64,000 bases of DNA from Parasponia andersonii (taxonomy: Eukaryota > Streptophyta > Magnoliopsida > Rosales > Cannabaceae): assembly GCA_002914805.1 (NCBI GenBank), contig JXTB01000101.1:880640-944639 (forward strand), in the 5' to 3' direction. The notes below the pieces were generated by a model. It was not told the DNA's origin. It made no database searches and worked only from the letters and a program-made list of their open reading frames with translations. Position 1 is the stretch's first letter. Every line of letters begins with the position of its first letter. The position numbers and the translations under genes are program-made. Positions 52,397 to 64,000 of this stretch are shown here, in pieces.

Positions 52397-53308
52397 GCTG
52401 CATGTACGGTTATAGCTTAATATACGTCATATATATACAGTATATTTATATGTAGTACTTAATTTGTCTATAGTTTTATAATATGGGTTTTTGTGTTATG
52501 CCTTATCATAAATAAGTTATTATTAATTATTAATTCACACATTTGTACGAATATATAGTTTAGTAATTAACCAATTGAGTTCATGTATGCATGTCTGAAT
52601 TCTAGCTTGTACCTTTATATATATATATATATATATTAATAGGTTCATGTAATCGTATATTCTTTATCGTGAAAATTTGAAATTAGACGTGATCGTACTC
52701 CTATGGAAATGTTAAATTATCGTAGTATTATACACTTAATTATGCCAAGGCGTTAAACTTAGTTTGGATTCAATTTCCATATAGAAGCTAATAGATTCAA
52801 ATTGGTCCATCCCTTTTTTTTTTTTTTTTTAAATGTCATATATATACGCCACAATTGCATACTACACATTATTAATTATGATTAACCTAATTAGATATAA
52901 GGTATCCCTGATATAATAGACTGTCAAAAGGAAAATTTTATAATAAAATGTATGTCGAAACTTTTACATTATCAAACAACCTATACGTCTAGTCGAAATA
53001 TATTTTCATCAAAAATAAGAAGATTACATATTTTTTCTGAATACTTAAGAATCTGTGATGTCATTGATACCAATTTTATACACATCAGCTCAAGATCTTA
53101 AGGAGAGAATCTATGTTGTCAGATTCTCGACGTGGTTCTTAGGAGGACCCACTTGCTGTACATAAATTTCCAAATCTGATGAATTTGCTGCGTGTGTGTA
53201 TCTTATATAAGTGCATCCGTGTACTGTGCATGCGTGTTGCATAATATATATCATTATTATGTATCATTATTCTACTGAAACAAGACAAATGATTGTCTTC
53301 GTCGAGGA
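52397..53308. other. NCED 3' flank and AT-rich spacer
   Basis: Presumed 3' UTR, then a (TA)n run near 52618-52637. No gene was recognised. Confidence 0.5.
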
Positions 53309-53311
53309 AGT

Positions 53312-54353
53312 CACTGCAAGAAAAAGAGTCTAAGTCGTTGTTATAGAATGTCGCCATTATAAACCTATGACGGTGACAAAGTAATCATTATAGGTCCGTC
53401 GGTATGGTATAGACCTACATGATATACTTTCTCACTATAATTCACTTATAACGATGATATTTGACAAAATTTCATCACTATAGGCATCTTTTTGTTTAAA
53501 AAATTATAAATTAATACCTATAACCACAAAAAATGTTGTCGTTATATATATCACAGATTTAAAAAAATTATAATTAATTTAATTAATCTAAATTAATTCT
53601 TAAATCATTATTTTTAAAAGAGAAATAATAAAGTTATGCACACAAGAATTAAAATCAATCCGGAAAAAAACTACCAAAAAAAATAAAAATAAACCTCAAA
53701 ATCAAAGTCTAACATTAAAACTAATACTCTTAAACAAATATATTCTATACTCTAAAATCAAACTATTAATAAATTTCATAAACTAAAATATATATTTCAC
53801 AAAAATTGTATTCAACCTCAAATCAATAAATGTTTCATAAAATTATAACACAAAATCAACATATTCATATAAATATCTAAAATATTAATTAATCCATATA
53901 TTTAAATAATCATTTAAACTACATTAGAATTTAAGGAAACTTACCTCTCTCTAATGAAGAAAAAACTTGAAATCTAAAATAGCACAAACCTGAGTAACAA
54001 TTAATCAAAAAAAACAAAAAATTAGTATTTATAACAAAATATTTACATAAATACATAAAACAAAAGAAAACTAGATGTATATATATATATATATGCACCA
54101 ATCCAGTAGGTATTTTTTTTTTACCTATACATAGGTATCAATTTGGCCAATGAAAATTTAGCATCCACATTTTTTTATTATAAAAAATAAGAGAGAGAAA
54201 GAGCATTAATGATGCACGTCTTTTTATGCACTTCATTATGGCCATTAGATCACCATTAGATGGTGATCCAACGGCTAAAAAAAAAATACCTACCCATAGG
54301 TAAAGAAAAAAAAAAAACCTATTGGATTGGCAACCTATATATATATATATATC

Positions 54354-54386
<33 letters not shown>

Positions 54387-55131
54387 ATATATATATGAAT
54401 ATATATTAGTGAGAAATGAGAGGGAGTGAGAGAGAGTGAAAATCGGAGAAAAAGTATAAGAGGGAGTGAGGTTTAGAGAGAGTGAGTGAATGAATAAGAG
54501 AATAGATAAGAAGAAAAATATTTGAGTTTTTATTTTATAGCATTTGTTGTCACTATAAATAGTATTGTCGCCACTATAGTTCAAATGACATTGTTTTATT
54601 CAAATTTTGAAATTGAGCATGGTAAATATTACCATTCAAAATTTTATTTAAAACCTTCGTCGCTATAAGTAAAATATAATAATTTATTAATTTTTTTTAA
54701 ATTTATAGTAAACGTTACTGCTTAAAATTTTATTCCAAACCTATAATGGCGACAATTATCGTCCCTATAGATTAAATATATTAAATCAATTATTATTTTT
54801 TATTTTTATTTTTTTTTCATTTTTAAAAGAATTAAAATTTATTAAATAAAATTTATAGTAAAGACAATTATTATCGTTATAGGTTAAATGTATTAATTTT
54901 TTAGTTTTTTTTATTCTTTTTATCTTTGAAAAAAATAAAATTTATTAAGTAAATCTTATAATAACGATATTTGTCGTCATTATAGAGTGTATAGTATAAT
55001 TTTTGATGTGAAATATGACACTACTTTTGCTTGTTAAAACTATAACGACGACATTTTTATGTCATTGTTATAAAGGACTCTATAATGAAGATATTTTTAT
55101 ATCATCATTGTAGGTTTGTTTTCTTGCGGTG
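53312..55131. mobile_element. Non-autonomous CACTA (En/Spm-type) transposon
   Basis: The ends are CACTGCAAGAAAA and TTTTCTTGCGGTG, inverted repeats of 13 bp with one mismatch, flanked by the 3-bp duplication AGT (53309-53311 and 55132-55134). Both subterminal regions are full of TATAACGACGACA-type motifs in both orientations, the usual CACTA transposase-binding arrays. The 1,820-bp body has no transposase ORF and holds a MITE at 54095-54335. Confidence 0.9.
54095..54335. mobile_element. MITE family A, copy 3, nested in CACTA element
   Basis: It runs from GCACCAATCCAGTAGGT to ACCTATTGGATTGGCAACC, with terminal inverted repeats of about 17 bp, and is flanked by long TA repeats. An internal dyad CACCATTAGATGGTG lies near 54251-54266. 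It aligns over its whole length with 27764-28002. Confidence 0.85.
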
Positions 55132-55294
55132 AGTCTTGAATACGATGCATGATTGTTTTCTTTAATGAAACTGTGATCTTAGGATACGTGAACAAATCCT
55201 GCCACTTCAACCAACTAATTTCAGATGTGGGATACTTTAATTTATACAGAATTTTTATTCTTTATTAGACAAAGAGTAGATTATATACGATTTT

Positions 55295-56865
55295 TGTAAA
55301 ATCCTAAATTTTTGTAAGGGTAATCAAGTAATTTTACTTCAAGGGCATTTTGGTAATTTTGTATTTTGAATAAATTTAATAAAATCTGAAATGAATTTGG
55401 TTTTGAATCTAGACAAGATAAAGTCTAGGTGCATTTGGGGGCAAAAGTGTAAAAGAAATTTCAAACCGGGGACTAAATTGCAATTAAAGTGGGACTAAAA
55501 TGAAAGAATCTTTTTAAATTTGGGGTCAAAATGTAATTTCAGAAACTTGATTTTTCGGTCGTATCAGAATGCGCCACGTGTCCCACTGCTACAGTTTTTG
55601 AAAAATTGCATAAAAACCCCCCCATTTCTTCTTCTTCTCCACGGATACCCCCCAAGCACCCACCGACGGAACTGTTCACCGTTCGCCGCCACCGTTCGCC
55701 GCCGTGCCAGACGCGCCCTTCCGCCGTGAGCAGAAGACGCCGACGAGCCAGCGCCGGGTGTCTCCGTCATGAACCGCCGCCTGTAGCCGGAGAAATCTCG
55801 GCCGGAAGATCGCGCCGCCGAATCGGTTTTTCGCTCGCCGTGCCGCCGTCCGACGTCCGATCACCGTGCAACCACCACCGTTGGAATCGTCTCAAATCCA
55901 GCTTTCATTTCCGACCACTCTCAGCCTCTAACTCAGCTCCGGTGAGAAGTTGACTACTGTAGCTATTTATTTTAATATTTAAATNNNNNNNNNNNNNNNN
56001 NNNNNNNNNNNNNNNNNNNNNNNNNNNNNNNNNNNNNNNNNNNNNNNNNNNNNNNNNNNNNNNNNNNNNNNNNNNNNNNNNNNNNNNNNNNNNNNNNNNN
56101 NNNNNNNNNNNNNNNNNNNNNNNNNNNNNNNNNNNNNNNNNNNNNNNNNNNNNNNNNNNNNNNNNNNNNNNNNNNNNNNNNNNNNNNNNNNNNNNNNNNN
56201 NNNNNNNNNNNNNNNNNNNNNNNNNNNNNNNNNNNNNNNNNNNNNNNNNNNNNNNNNNNNNNNNNNNNNNNNNNNNNNNNNNNNNNNNNNNNNNNNNNNN
56301 NNNNNNNNNNNNNNNNNNNNNNNNNNNNNNNNNNNNNNNNNNNNNNNNNNNNNNNNNNNNNNNNNNNNNNNNNNNNNNNNNNNNNNNNNNNNNNNNNNNN
56401 NNNNNNNNNNNNNNNNNNNNNNNNNNNNNNNNNNNNNNNNNNNNNNNNNNNNNNNNNNNNNNNNNNNNNNNNNNNNNNNNNNNNNNNNNNNNNNNNNNNN
56501 NNNNNNNNNNNNNNNNNNNNNNNNNNNNNNNNNNNNNNNNNNNNNNNNNNNNNNNNNNNNNNNNNNNNNNNNNNNNNNNNNNNNNNNNNNNNNNNNNNNN
56601 NNNNNNNNNNNNNNNNNNNNNNNNNNNNNNNNNNNNNNNNNNNNNNNNNNNNNNNNNNNNNNNNNNNNNNNNNNNNNNNNNNNNNNNNNNNNNNNNNNNN
56701 NNNNNNNNNNNNNNNNNNNNNNNNNNNNNNNNNNNNNNNNNNNNNNNNNNNNNNNNNNNNNNNNNNNNNNTACTCGACTTTTCTGAATATTTTGGAAATT
56801 TATGTTTGTCACTGTTTTCATTTAAATTTACTAAAAGTCATGGCCTTGGATTTTCGGTCGTGACA
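55295..56865 (+). mobile_element. Solo LTR interrupted by an assembly gap
   Basis: It starts TGTAAAATCC and ends TTTTCGGTCGTGACA, flanked by ATTTT on both sides (55290-55294 and 56866-56870). About 785 bases are sequence and 786 are N, so true length is unknown and an internal region could be hidden in the gap. The first 250 bases resemble the solo LTR at 34934. The GC-rich part (55640-55940) gives short ORFs on both strands but no protein family. Confidence 0.75.
55985..56770. other. Assembly gap (786 N)
   Basis: Undetermined bases inside the solo LTR. Confidence 0.99.
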
Positions 56866-56870
56866 ATTTT

Positions 56871-59800
56871 TTTTTTCAAACTTAGGCATAACTTTACATG
56901 ATTTTTTGTTTATTGAATATTTATTGTTTTACTAATTCGTAACGAGAAAAAAAAAATCATAAAAAGTACGTATATAGATGAAGAGGAATAAAAAGAAATA
57001 AAAGATTGAGTGGCTTCTCCTCAATTTCTCAAATTATACAAAGGATTTACTAACTTGTGTCTTAATATATTTGCGAATGGATGGATAAATGTGAAAAGAA
57101 GTGCTTTATTTATTTCCATTTCCTTTGCAACCTTATTTTAACTTTTTTCTAGTGATGCCTGAAGATTAAGTTTGTCTTATTTGAGTAGACATATCATTAT
57201 TAACTTTTTATTTCAAAATAATAATTGTCACTTTGCTCCCCTCAAAAAAAAAACTTTGCTTGATTTTCAAAGTATTTCCAATGAAACACACATTAAAAGG
57301 ACTCTTGATTAACAAATCAATAAGAGTACACGTCAGTAACTTCTTTTGCATCAATTTATTCACATCTGAATTAACTAATTATATATTGGGGAAATTAATC
57401 AAGTTTACTTTTTGAACATTTGACTTTGTTATTATCCAAAAGTAAATAATGATCGTAAACAATATAAGCACACAGGTCATTAAATTCTTTTCTATGATCA
57501 ATTTCCTGCACCTGTCAAATGGCAATTAATCAAGCACCTTTTTGCGCATATAAATCATTATTGACATGAAAAAAAAGTTTCGCAGAAGTTAGAACAGTGA
57601 CCGATTATTCACCTTAATTAAAGACTTTTCTACAAATGGGTCCCACCAATCCTTTTTTTAATGCTCATCATAATTTTTTCAAGTACTAATCGGTAAGAAT
57701 CTTGATCTATATGTATTTTTGTCCCTTTTTGTACATACTGGCCTTCTTTTCGTTCTCAAAGCAAAGCTTGTCAAAATGATGAAATGCAATGTATACGTGT
57801 ATAAGAGTATGAATGCATCAGAAATGCTCTTAATGTAAACGGCACATATCTTTTCAATCAACTAAGGCTTAATAGTACCATAGACTATAGTACATATCTA
57901 GTACTATAGTCAAATGACGAACAACATTTTTTGGGAGCCATCATGGGCATTTTTGATAAATATTTAGGGCATATTCAACGAATCCTAGGAAATGGGAAAC
58001 CATTTTTAAGAATCATTAAAAAAATAAATCCTCATATATTTACGTGTACTATATTTCTCATCTTTGTGCTACTTTTCTTTGCTTCTCTTACACCTAACAT
58101 TACCAATGCGTTTCAACTAAAAAAAAATTTCTATCTTTGTGCTACTTTTCTTTGCTTCTCTTACACCTAACATTACCAATGCATTTCAGCTAAAAAAAAA
58201 AACATTACTAATGCCTAATTTCATTTTTGCACTTAAAATCCTTATTGCTTATTTGTCTCTAATGCACGTTTGAGGCAGCTAGCTGCCTTGCTTTTCTATA
58301 TATATATATATATATATAAATATATAAATAAGTTGTCAATCTAATAATAAATAAATTAAAAGTATTTTTTTAATTGTTAAATTATCGTTTAAATAGTTAT
58401 AATGAAAAAAATATATATCATTAAAAATATTTTTTATTATAAAATATATTCGTAATAAATTTTCATTAGTTAAAATAATAGATTAAAAAAAAAAAAAACT
58501 CTCATTGTATAATATCCAATAACCAAATTAAGTGTTTTTTCAAAGCCCGAAACTTGCTGTCAATAAAGTTAAAAGTGTTTTTGTTATGTCCAACCTTTTG
58601 TCAGTATCAAAAGAATGGACACTTCATCAATTTCTTCACCGCAACAAATGCCAATCAATCTCACACAATTTTGGCTGCAAGTTGTAAGCAAATTCAACAT
58701 ATTCCACAATCCAATTGGTGAAAATGCAGTTTCAAATCAGTCAAATCATCATAAATTGCATCAATTCACACCCTAACAATACATGTTCACTATCGAATGT
58801 CTAAGTGGGATCAAACACACATGTACGTATATATAGTGATAAAATGTTCCTTTCTTTATCAGGAGATCTTAACTTCGAATTTCTTATAATTAATTACATC
58901 ATACATTTTCCCAATGTATCATACAAATAACACATCGAATATACAATTTATTAGGTTCGAGTTCTCCTATGACAATAATTAGACTACATTTATCCAATGT
59001 GATGTACGTACTATGACGTACGTACTATGTATTGACTTATTAAGCAAGTGACATTTTGAATTTATGGTTTTTTTTTAAAATAGAGAAATAAATGGAACAG
59101 AAATAGTGCCTATTCAATTATCAAAAAAAAAAAAAAAAAGAAATAGTGCCTATTCCATTGCGTCATTATGCACCTCAGTATTGCATGACGTGTGACACAC
59201 TTGGAAGTTGGGGGTTCATCTCTCCTTAATGCTTTTCTTTAATGTTATTATGTTAGGTCGGTAATGTTTTCTTTGTAATTAAAAGAAAAAAATAATTTAT
59301 TTTTTAATCTTTTTGTTGTGTTTGAGCTGGAATTTTATATGTTAAGTTTATCTTATACCACGTGTCGTATTATATTCATCAACACAGTAAAATTAGATGG
59401 CAATCCCATCTCATTCCACATGTCTAGAGTAGAGGTTCAATTAGTGTTGACTGCAATGTTTTCTCAACTAAAGAGTTTTTTTATTTTTATTTTTTAAAAG
59501 AGAAGAAACTCTTAACTACCCTTGAGCATTTTCAGTTCCACAGATGCTTTCAAACCCCTAAAATGACGAAAAAGATAAAAGAGCGGATGACACGAATAAT
59601 TCTTTTCTTCTTTTTCCTTGAAATTAAATGAAAAGAGAATTTATTTTATTCTTTTTTATAAAGAAAAAAAGGAAAGAAGAAGACAAACAACTTCAAATGG
59701 AGAGGGGATGACGTGTTCTTGTTGGTGCTCATCTGCTCATTTCTATGGTCAACCCTTTTTGTTTTGGCCTTTTTTTCTTGACAACTGGAAAGCCACATTG

Positions 59801-60333
59801 AAGGTTTGACTTGGAACAAAAGAGAGGCCTATACATATGTGACCAAAAATCTTCTTTTTTTTTTTTTTTGATAATAATCAACCAAAAATCAATTAGTTAA
59901 TCGTTTGATCTTTTGACAGTAGTCAATTATTAAATGCTAACAAATGAGAGTCAAATACCTTTTTGACCAGAAAACACCACGTTATGTTTGTAGTTTTTTA
60001 GCCCAATTCTAAAGTTCTGACACTTGTAAGTGATATTGGGATAGAAGAAAGCTAAGAGTACATATACAAAGTTTTTAATCATTTGAATTTTGAAATGAAA
60101 AAAATTACCTAATGTGTTGCTGCTCATGGATTGGCTCCAACTCCAAACTAGTAAAGACCCCGTAATCAGAAACCCTTCCATATACTCATTTTCTTTAGTA
60201 AGCTAACGTAGTTGACCTCGATGAGAATTTCGGAGAGTCCTTTTTACCAAATTAATTAGGAGAGAAGATGGAAAAGCTTCATTCTAATAATGAACTGAAG
60301 TGTCTATAAATATTGAAAAACGCTATAAATCTG
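56871..60333. other. AT-rich spacer
   Basis: No gene was recognised. It contains the 73-bp duplication at 58060-58200, TA runs near 58300-58330 and several A/T homopolymers. Confidence 0.5.
58060..58200. repeat. 73-bp tandem duplication
   Basis: ATCTTTGTGCTACTTTTCTT starts at 58060 and again at 58133. The copies are nearly identical (GCGTTTCAACT against GCATTTCAGCT), so it is recent. Confidence 0.92.
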
Positions 60334-60494
60334 AACTTTTGTATTAAATTTTTTATACTAACGCATGTATAAGTAAGTTATTATCATCTAATTAGTATGT
60401 TAAAATTTATTACAAATAAATTATCAATTAAATTGTAACAAATTGCATGCCACATATATTGGTATTAAAATTTTTAGTACAAAAATTAGTACAT
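60334..60494. mobile_element. Foldback/MITE family B, copy 2
   Basis: Left arm TTTTGTATTAAATTTTTTATACTAACGC and right arm GCATGCCACATATATTGGTATTAAAATTTTTAGTACAAAA are inverted repeats. The centre (ATTAGTATGTTAAAATTTATTACAAATA) matches copy 1. Confidence 0.7.
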
Positions 60495-60769
60495 TAATTA
60501 TTATCCATATATGTAAATACATGGTTCAAATATTCAATTGCTTATATCTAAGAGACTTCTATTCTATAGTGCTATTTGAGTACAAAACATGCACTCCAAT
60601 ACTATATAGTTGCATATAAAAGGTATAATAACCCCACCAGGGAAATTAAGTGAAATACACTCCTATAATAGTGAGTTTTAGAATATACACCTCTCTTAAT
60701 AGTTTCTAGATGAAATATTTCTCTTTTAAAAGAAATAAGGTATAAAAAGACTTATATACCTTTAAGTCG

Positions 60770-61060
60770 AAGGCGCCAGACATGAGTGTTGAGAATTAGA
60801 TAAGATGTTTAGAAACTTGATAGGAAAAGCCAAAAAGTACATTTGAGTGTTTAGCACTAAACAAGACTAGACAGAGTATCGAGAGCTAAACAATGTGTTT
60901 AAAAAATTAACAAGAAAAAAAAAAGTACATTTGAGTGTTTAGCACCAGACAAAGATAGACATAGTGTTGAGCCGTATTAGACAAGATATCGAGCTGTGCT
61001 AGATAGAGTATCAAACTGCGCTAGACAAAGTATCTAAAAACTTGACCTCTCCCTATCTAG
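60770..61060. repeat. Degenerate ~88-bp tandem repeat
   Basis: AAAGTACATTTGAGTGTTTAGCAC occurs near 60835 and 60922. Variants of AGACARAGTATCGAG recur through the block. Confidence 0.65.
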
Positions 61061-61824
61061 CCGAAATATAAACCCTTGATGAAATAAATGATACGAGCAT
61101 TTTTGTATTTAAAATAATTTAAAGCTTAAAAATGTATACTTATCAAAAAATTATTAAACAAAGTGTATTTCCTAAAATATATTGTGCTAAAGATGTATTT
61201 TGTAAAAAAACTCCCAACCAATATTATTATACCGAGCTCAATGTTTTTTTAAATAATTAAATTACTTTGCTTAATACATCATTTTTTTTTTGAGGAATAT
61301 ATCATTAAATTTTGATATGATTGGGCATTTAGAAATGCGTATTATTGGTATATGTATTTTATACGTTAGGTGTTGTAACTCAATAATATGGTATATTAGA
61401 GAGGGAGACAAAGATGGAAAGTGAAATGATAATAGTTGTTGGGTTGCTAAGTCATAGGGAAGCTCTCGTACATGGTGGGGAGACAATAATGGTCGGGCGA
61501 TAAGGATAGGATTAGCCACTTATTTTCTTGGATGGAATATTTTCTGCATTATAAACCCATATTGGAGGAGACGGTTGGATGGACAGATGGGAAAGGGCGG
61601 TGAAATATTTCTATATATGACTCTAAATATCCTAAAATTTACCTTGTTTTTTTTATTGGTCAAAAATAATATATTATATTACTCTAAGGGCCTAGATAGC
61701 TAGAAAGAATAATATTAAGTCAAACACATTTTGGGATTCTTTCAAAGCTCTATCTCTATCTCTCTTAACCTAAATTAAGCATGTTACTCGTAACTCTATT
61801 TTAAATTAAATAACATTATATATT

Positions 61825-62000
61825 TTCATTTTTATAATAAAATTTTTTTTTGTAGAACACACATGGTGGTATGTAATTTATCATTATCTAATTAATATGT
61901 TAAAACTTATCACAAATAGATTAAACATTATCATCAATTGAGTGGTGATAAATCACATATCATATGTGTTAGTATTAAAAATTTGGTACAAAATTAATGC
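61825..62000. mobile_element. Foldback/MITE family B, copy 3
   Basis: It carries the centre motif ATTAATATGTTAAAACTTATCACAAATAGAT and the right arm CATATGTGTTAGTATTAAAAATTTGGTACAAAA. The left arm is more diverged. Confidence 0.6.
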
Positions 62001-62166
62001 TTCAATCATTCTTCTTTCAAATTTCATAATGTGATATATCATAATTAAGGATTTGAGAATATGGGATTACGAGCACTCACATTGTATATTATTGGATAAG
62101 TAGTGTTACTAGTTTACTTGTTTTGAAAGTATGTACAAGTAAAGAGCTGTTTTAAGCTTCGTTGTG

Positions 62167-62293
62167 GACTACATTGCTTTTGGGTAACATCTATATCCCA
62201 CTTAAAGTAGGTGAGTTTCTCACGTGGCTGACTACATAGATTTTGGGTAACATCTATATCCCACTTAAAGTAGATGAGGTCCTCACGTGGCTA
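62167..62293. repeat. 63-bp tandem duplication
   Basis: GACTACAT...TTTTGGGTAACATCTATATCCC occurs at 62167 and again at 62230, each followed by CACTTAAAGTAG and CTCACGTGGCT. The copies are nearly identical. Confidence 0.9.
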
Positions 62294-64000
62294 AACTAAT
62301 GTTTATATATGTTAATAATTTCCTATTTTCTATTTATGAAAACTAAAATTTAGCTTTTTGGTTCCAAGTATTGTAGGAATATCAAAACCCCACCCTCCAC
62401 CAACAAAAGGGATAAAAGAAAGTGTAAAGGCTATGTATATAATATCTTCTCTTTTTCCTTTTTCATTTAACAATTGAGAGTTCTCAAGTTAAAATTGTTA
62501 ATGTATTAATACATCATTATTAACTATGGACACATCAAACTATATCATGCTCTTTTGTGGTTTTAGTGTGGGAAGACATCATGCATTTTGGAGCATATCT
62601 TGAACTTATGAACAGCCCCTAAGATTGTACATGAATATGAAAAGAAAGATATTCATTGATCTGAACTTTCCTAGACACCAAACACGCAATGAGGGGGGGA
62701 ACTTGTTTTGGTTTTGTAATTTCCTTCTGAAGCATGGAAGTCTTGGAAATTGACTGATCTCAAGTTCATCAAGAAACACAAATCAAATAAACTTAAACCG
62801 AAAGAGTTTGGTTTAAACTCAATGGTATCACTCAAAAAATCAAGAAGTTCCTTGTTATTCATATGTCCATGTATATTTTGTCCTTACATATGTTATGATA
62901 GCAAAGTCAGCTCCAAAAATGTTAATTGATGCTAAGATATTATTGGAGATAAGATTCTTAAGTAGGAATGGCAATGGGGTGGATCGAAGATGGATTTTTA
63001 ATTACTATCCTCAAATTACTATCATCGTCTTCGAAAGTTAGTCATAATATCAAATCTGTCCTATTAATCATTCTTTTAGATACAGAGATGATGCGAGTAT
63101 TAACTAACGAATAACATGGAGAAAATCATAATTACTTATTACCCATTGATAAAAATAAAATTTTAAAAAAATTAAGATGAAAATACTAAAATTTTTGTCA
63201 AAATCAAGAAAACATTGAACATAACAATATACTAATAATTTTCAAACTCTAAAATTTAAATATATAAGTACATATAACTCTCTAAATTCATTATTTTACT
63301 AAAATATAACAATATAAATAGTATAAAATTAAACAGATAATACTAATATTGTTCACTATACCCGTATATTAACTGTACGATTTGAGCAATTTTTCTCCTT
63401 TTCGTTCGGATTGGATAACCATAGAAACCCTTAACTATGAGTTATATTGTCATCCCTATTCTTAAGCTGTTCAAGTTCAGCAACAAAGCAAGCACTTTAG
63501 TCTTTTTGGCACATGAATGCATTATGTTTGGCAGTCGATCAATTTGCTAGCACCTGATCATCTATTGCTCTCACACTGGTCTGAATTCAACATCATTTTG
63601 CTACTTCTTTTTTTCGCTTTTAGTTCGTGGATTCCGTCTTTTCTTTCGTGCGCTTCCACTTTCCCGGAAGTCAAACACAAATTTCTAATCTCAAAAGGGA
63701 CATTCCCTCACTAGACGCTAAAGAGTTGAATGGAAAAACTATACAACAAGGTAACAAAATTTATAACAGATTACCAAATTCTCAAAGGATCATCAACTTT
63801 CTGACCTTTGTAGTACCTTGTAATCAAATATGAATCTAATCACATATTCATCAGTCTACAAGGGTTAAATCCTTAAAAAGAGTTTCTTTTTTTTTTTTTT
63901 TTTTTTGTCTTGAAATATAGGTAGCTAATTGTGTAAATATATGTTCGTGTGAGTAATAACTAGGACTCATCTAGGTGAAGGTTCCTGTCGCTTATTTTTC
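62294..64000. other. AT-rich spacer to window end
   Basis: No gene, RNA or clear repeat was recognised. Confidence 0.5.

Noticed and set aside
55979..56821. A 280-codon minus-strand ORF over the second gap
   Set aside because: Nearly all of it is N; no real residues support it.
57931..58170. A small hydrophobic ORF of 79 codons
   Set aside because: Its C-terminal part is made by the 73-bp duplication, and there is no start context, homology or codon signal to support it.

Overview
The window looks like nuclear DNA of a eudicot plant. Genes are split by short GT-AG introns, spacers are very AT-rich, a peroxisomal thiolase and a plastid carotenoid dioxygenase of plant type are present, and much of the sequence is plant transposons. 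No bacterial or organellar genes were seen. Species cannot be fixed from the sequence. Runs of N mark two assembly gaps (27098-27611 and 55985-56770) and a 4-base placeholder (9813-9816).

Three host genes are supported. (1) A 5'-truncated RING-H2 ubiquitin ligase on the plus strand (1-3948). (2) A complete 14-exon peroxisomal 3-ketoacyl-CoA thiolase of the KAT2/PED1 type on the minus strand (19677-23297). (3) An intronless 9-cis-epoxycarotenoid dioxygenase, closest to NCED6, on the plus strand (50507-52396), with a cluster of three G-boxes and an RY motif about 2 kb upstream. They share no operon-like logic and sit as islands between repeats.

Region by region: 1-4 kb RING gene; 5.6-18.3 kb a complete but decayed Tat-lineage Ty3/gypsy element (803-bp LTRs, TSD GTTAT) with gag, pol with two RNase H domains, a 99-bp tandem array, and a long antisense, apparently spliced ORF with a Transposase_28-like domain; 18.7-19.4 kb two MITE-like insertions; 19.7-23.3 kb thiolase; 23.4-29.6 kb AT-rich spacer; 29.6-34.1 kb a satellite-like zone built on a short GAAAC...GTTTC palindrome; 34.9-37.3 kb a solo LTR; 37.4-47.5 kb a second solo LTR split by a full-length Tekay-like chromovirus; 48.4-52.4 kb NCED and its presumed upstream region; 53.3-55.1 kb a non-autonomous CACTA element carrying a nested MITE; 55.3-56.9 kb a third solo LTR; 57-64 kb AT-rich spacer with small repeats.

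The main interest is the layered repeat history. Element ends can be fixed to the base by target-site duplications for six insertions, two of them nested. The antisense gene of the Tat element is preserved as a coherent reading, interrupted mainly by C-to-T type stop codons. Nothing here is clearly a wholly new system. The antisense spliced gene, the palindromic satellite and the distal NCED motif cluster best deserve follow-up.
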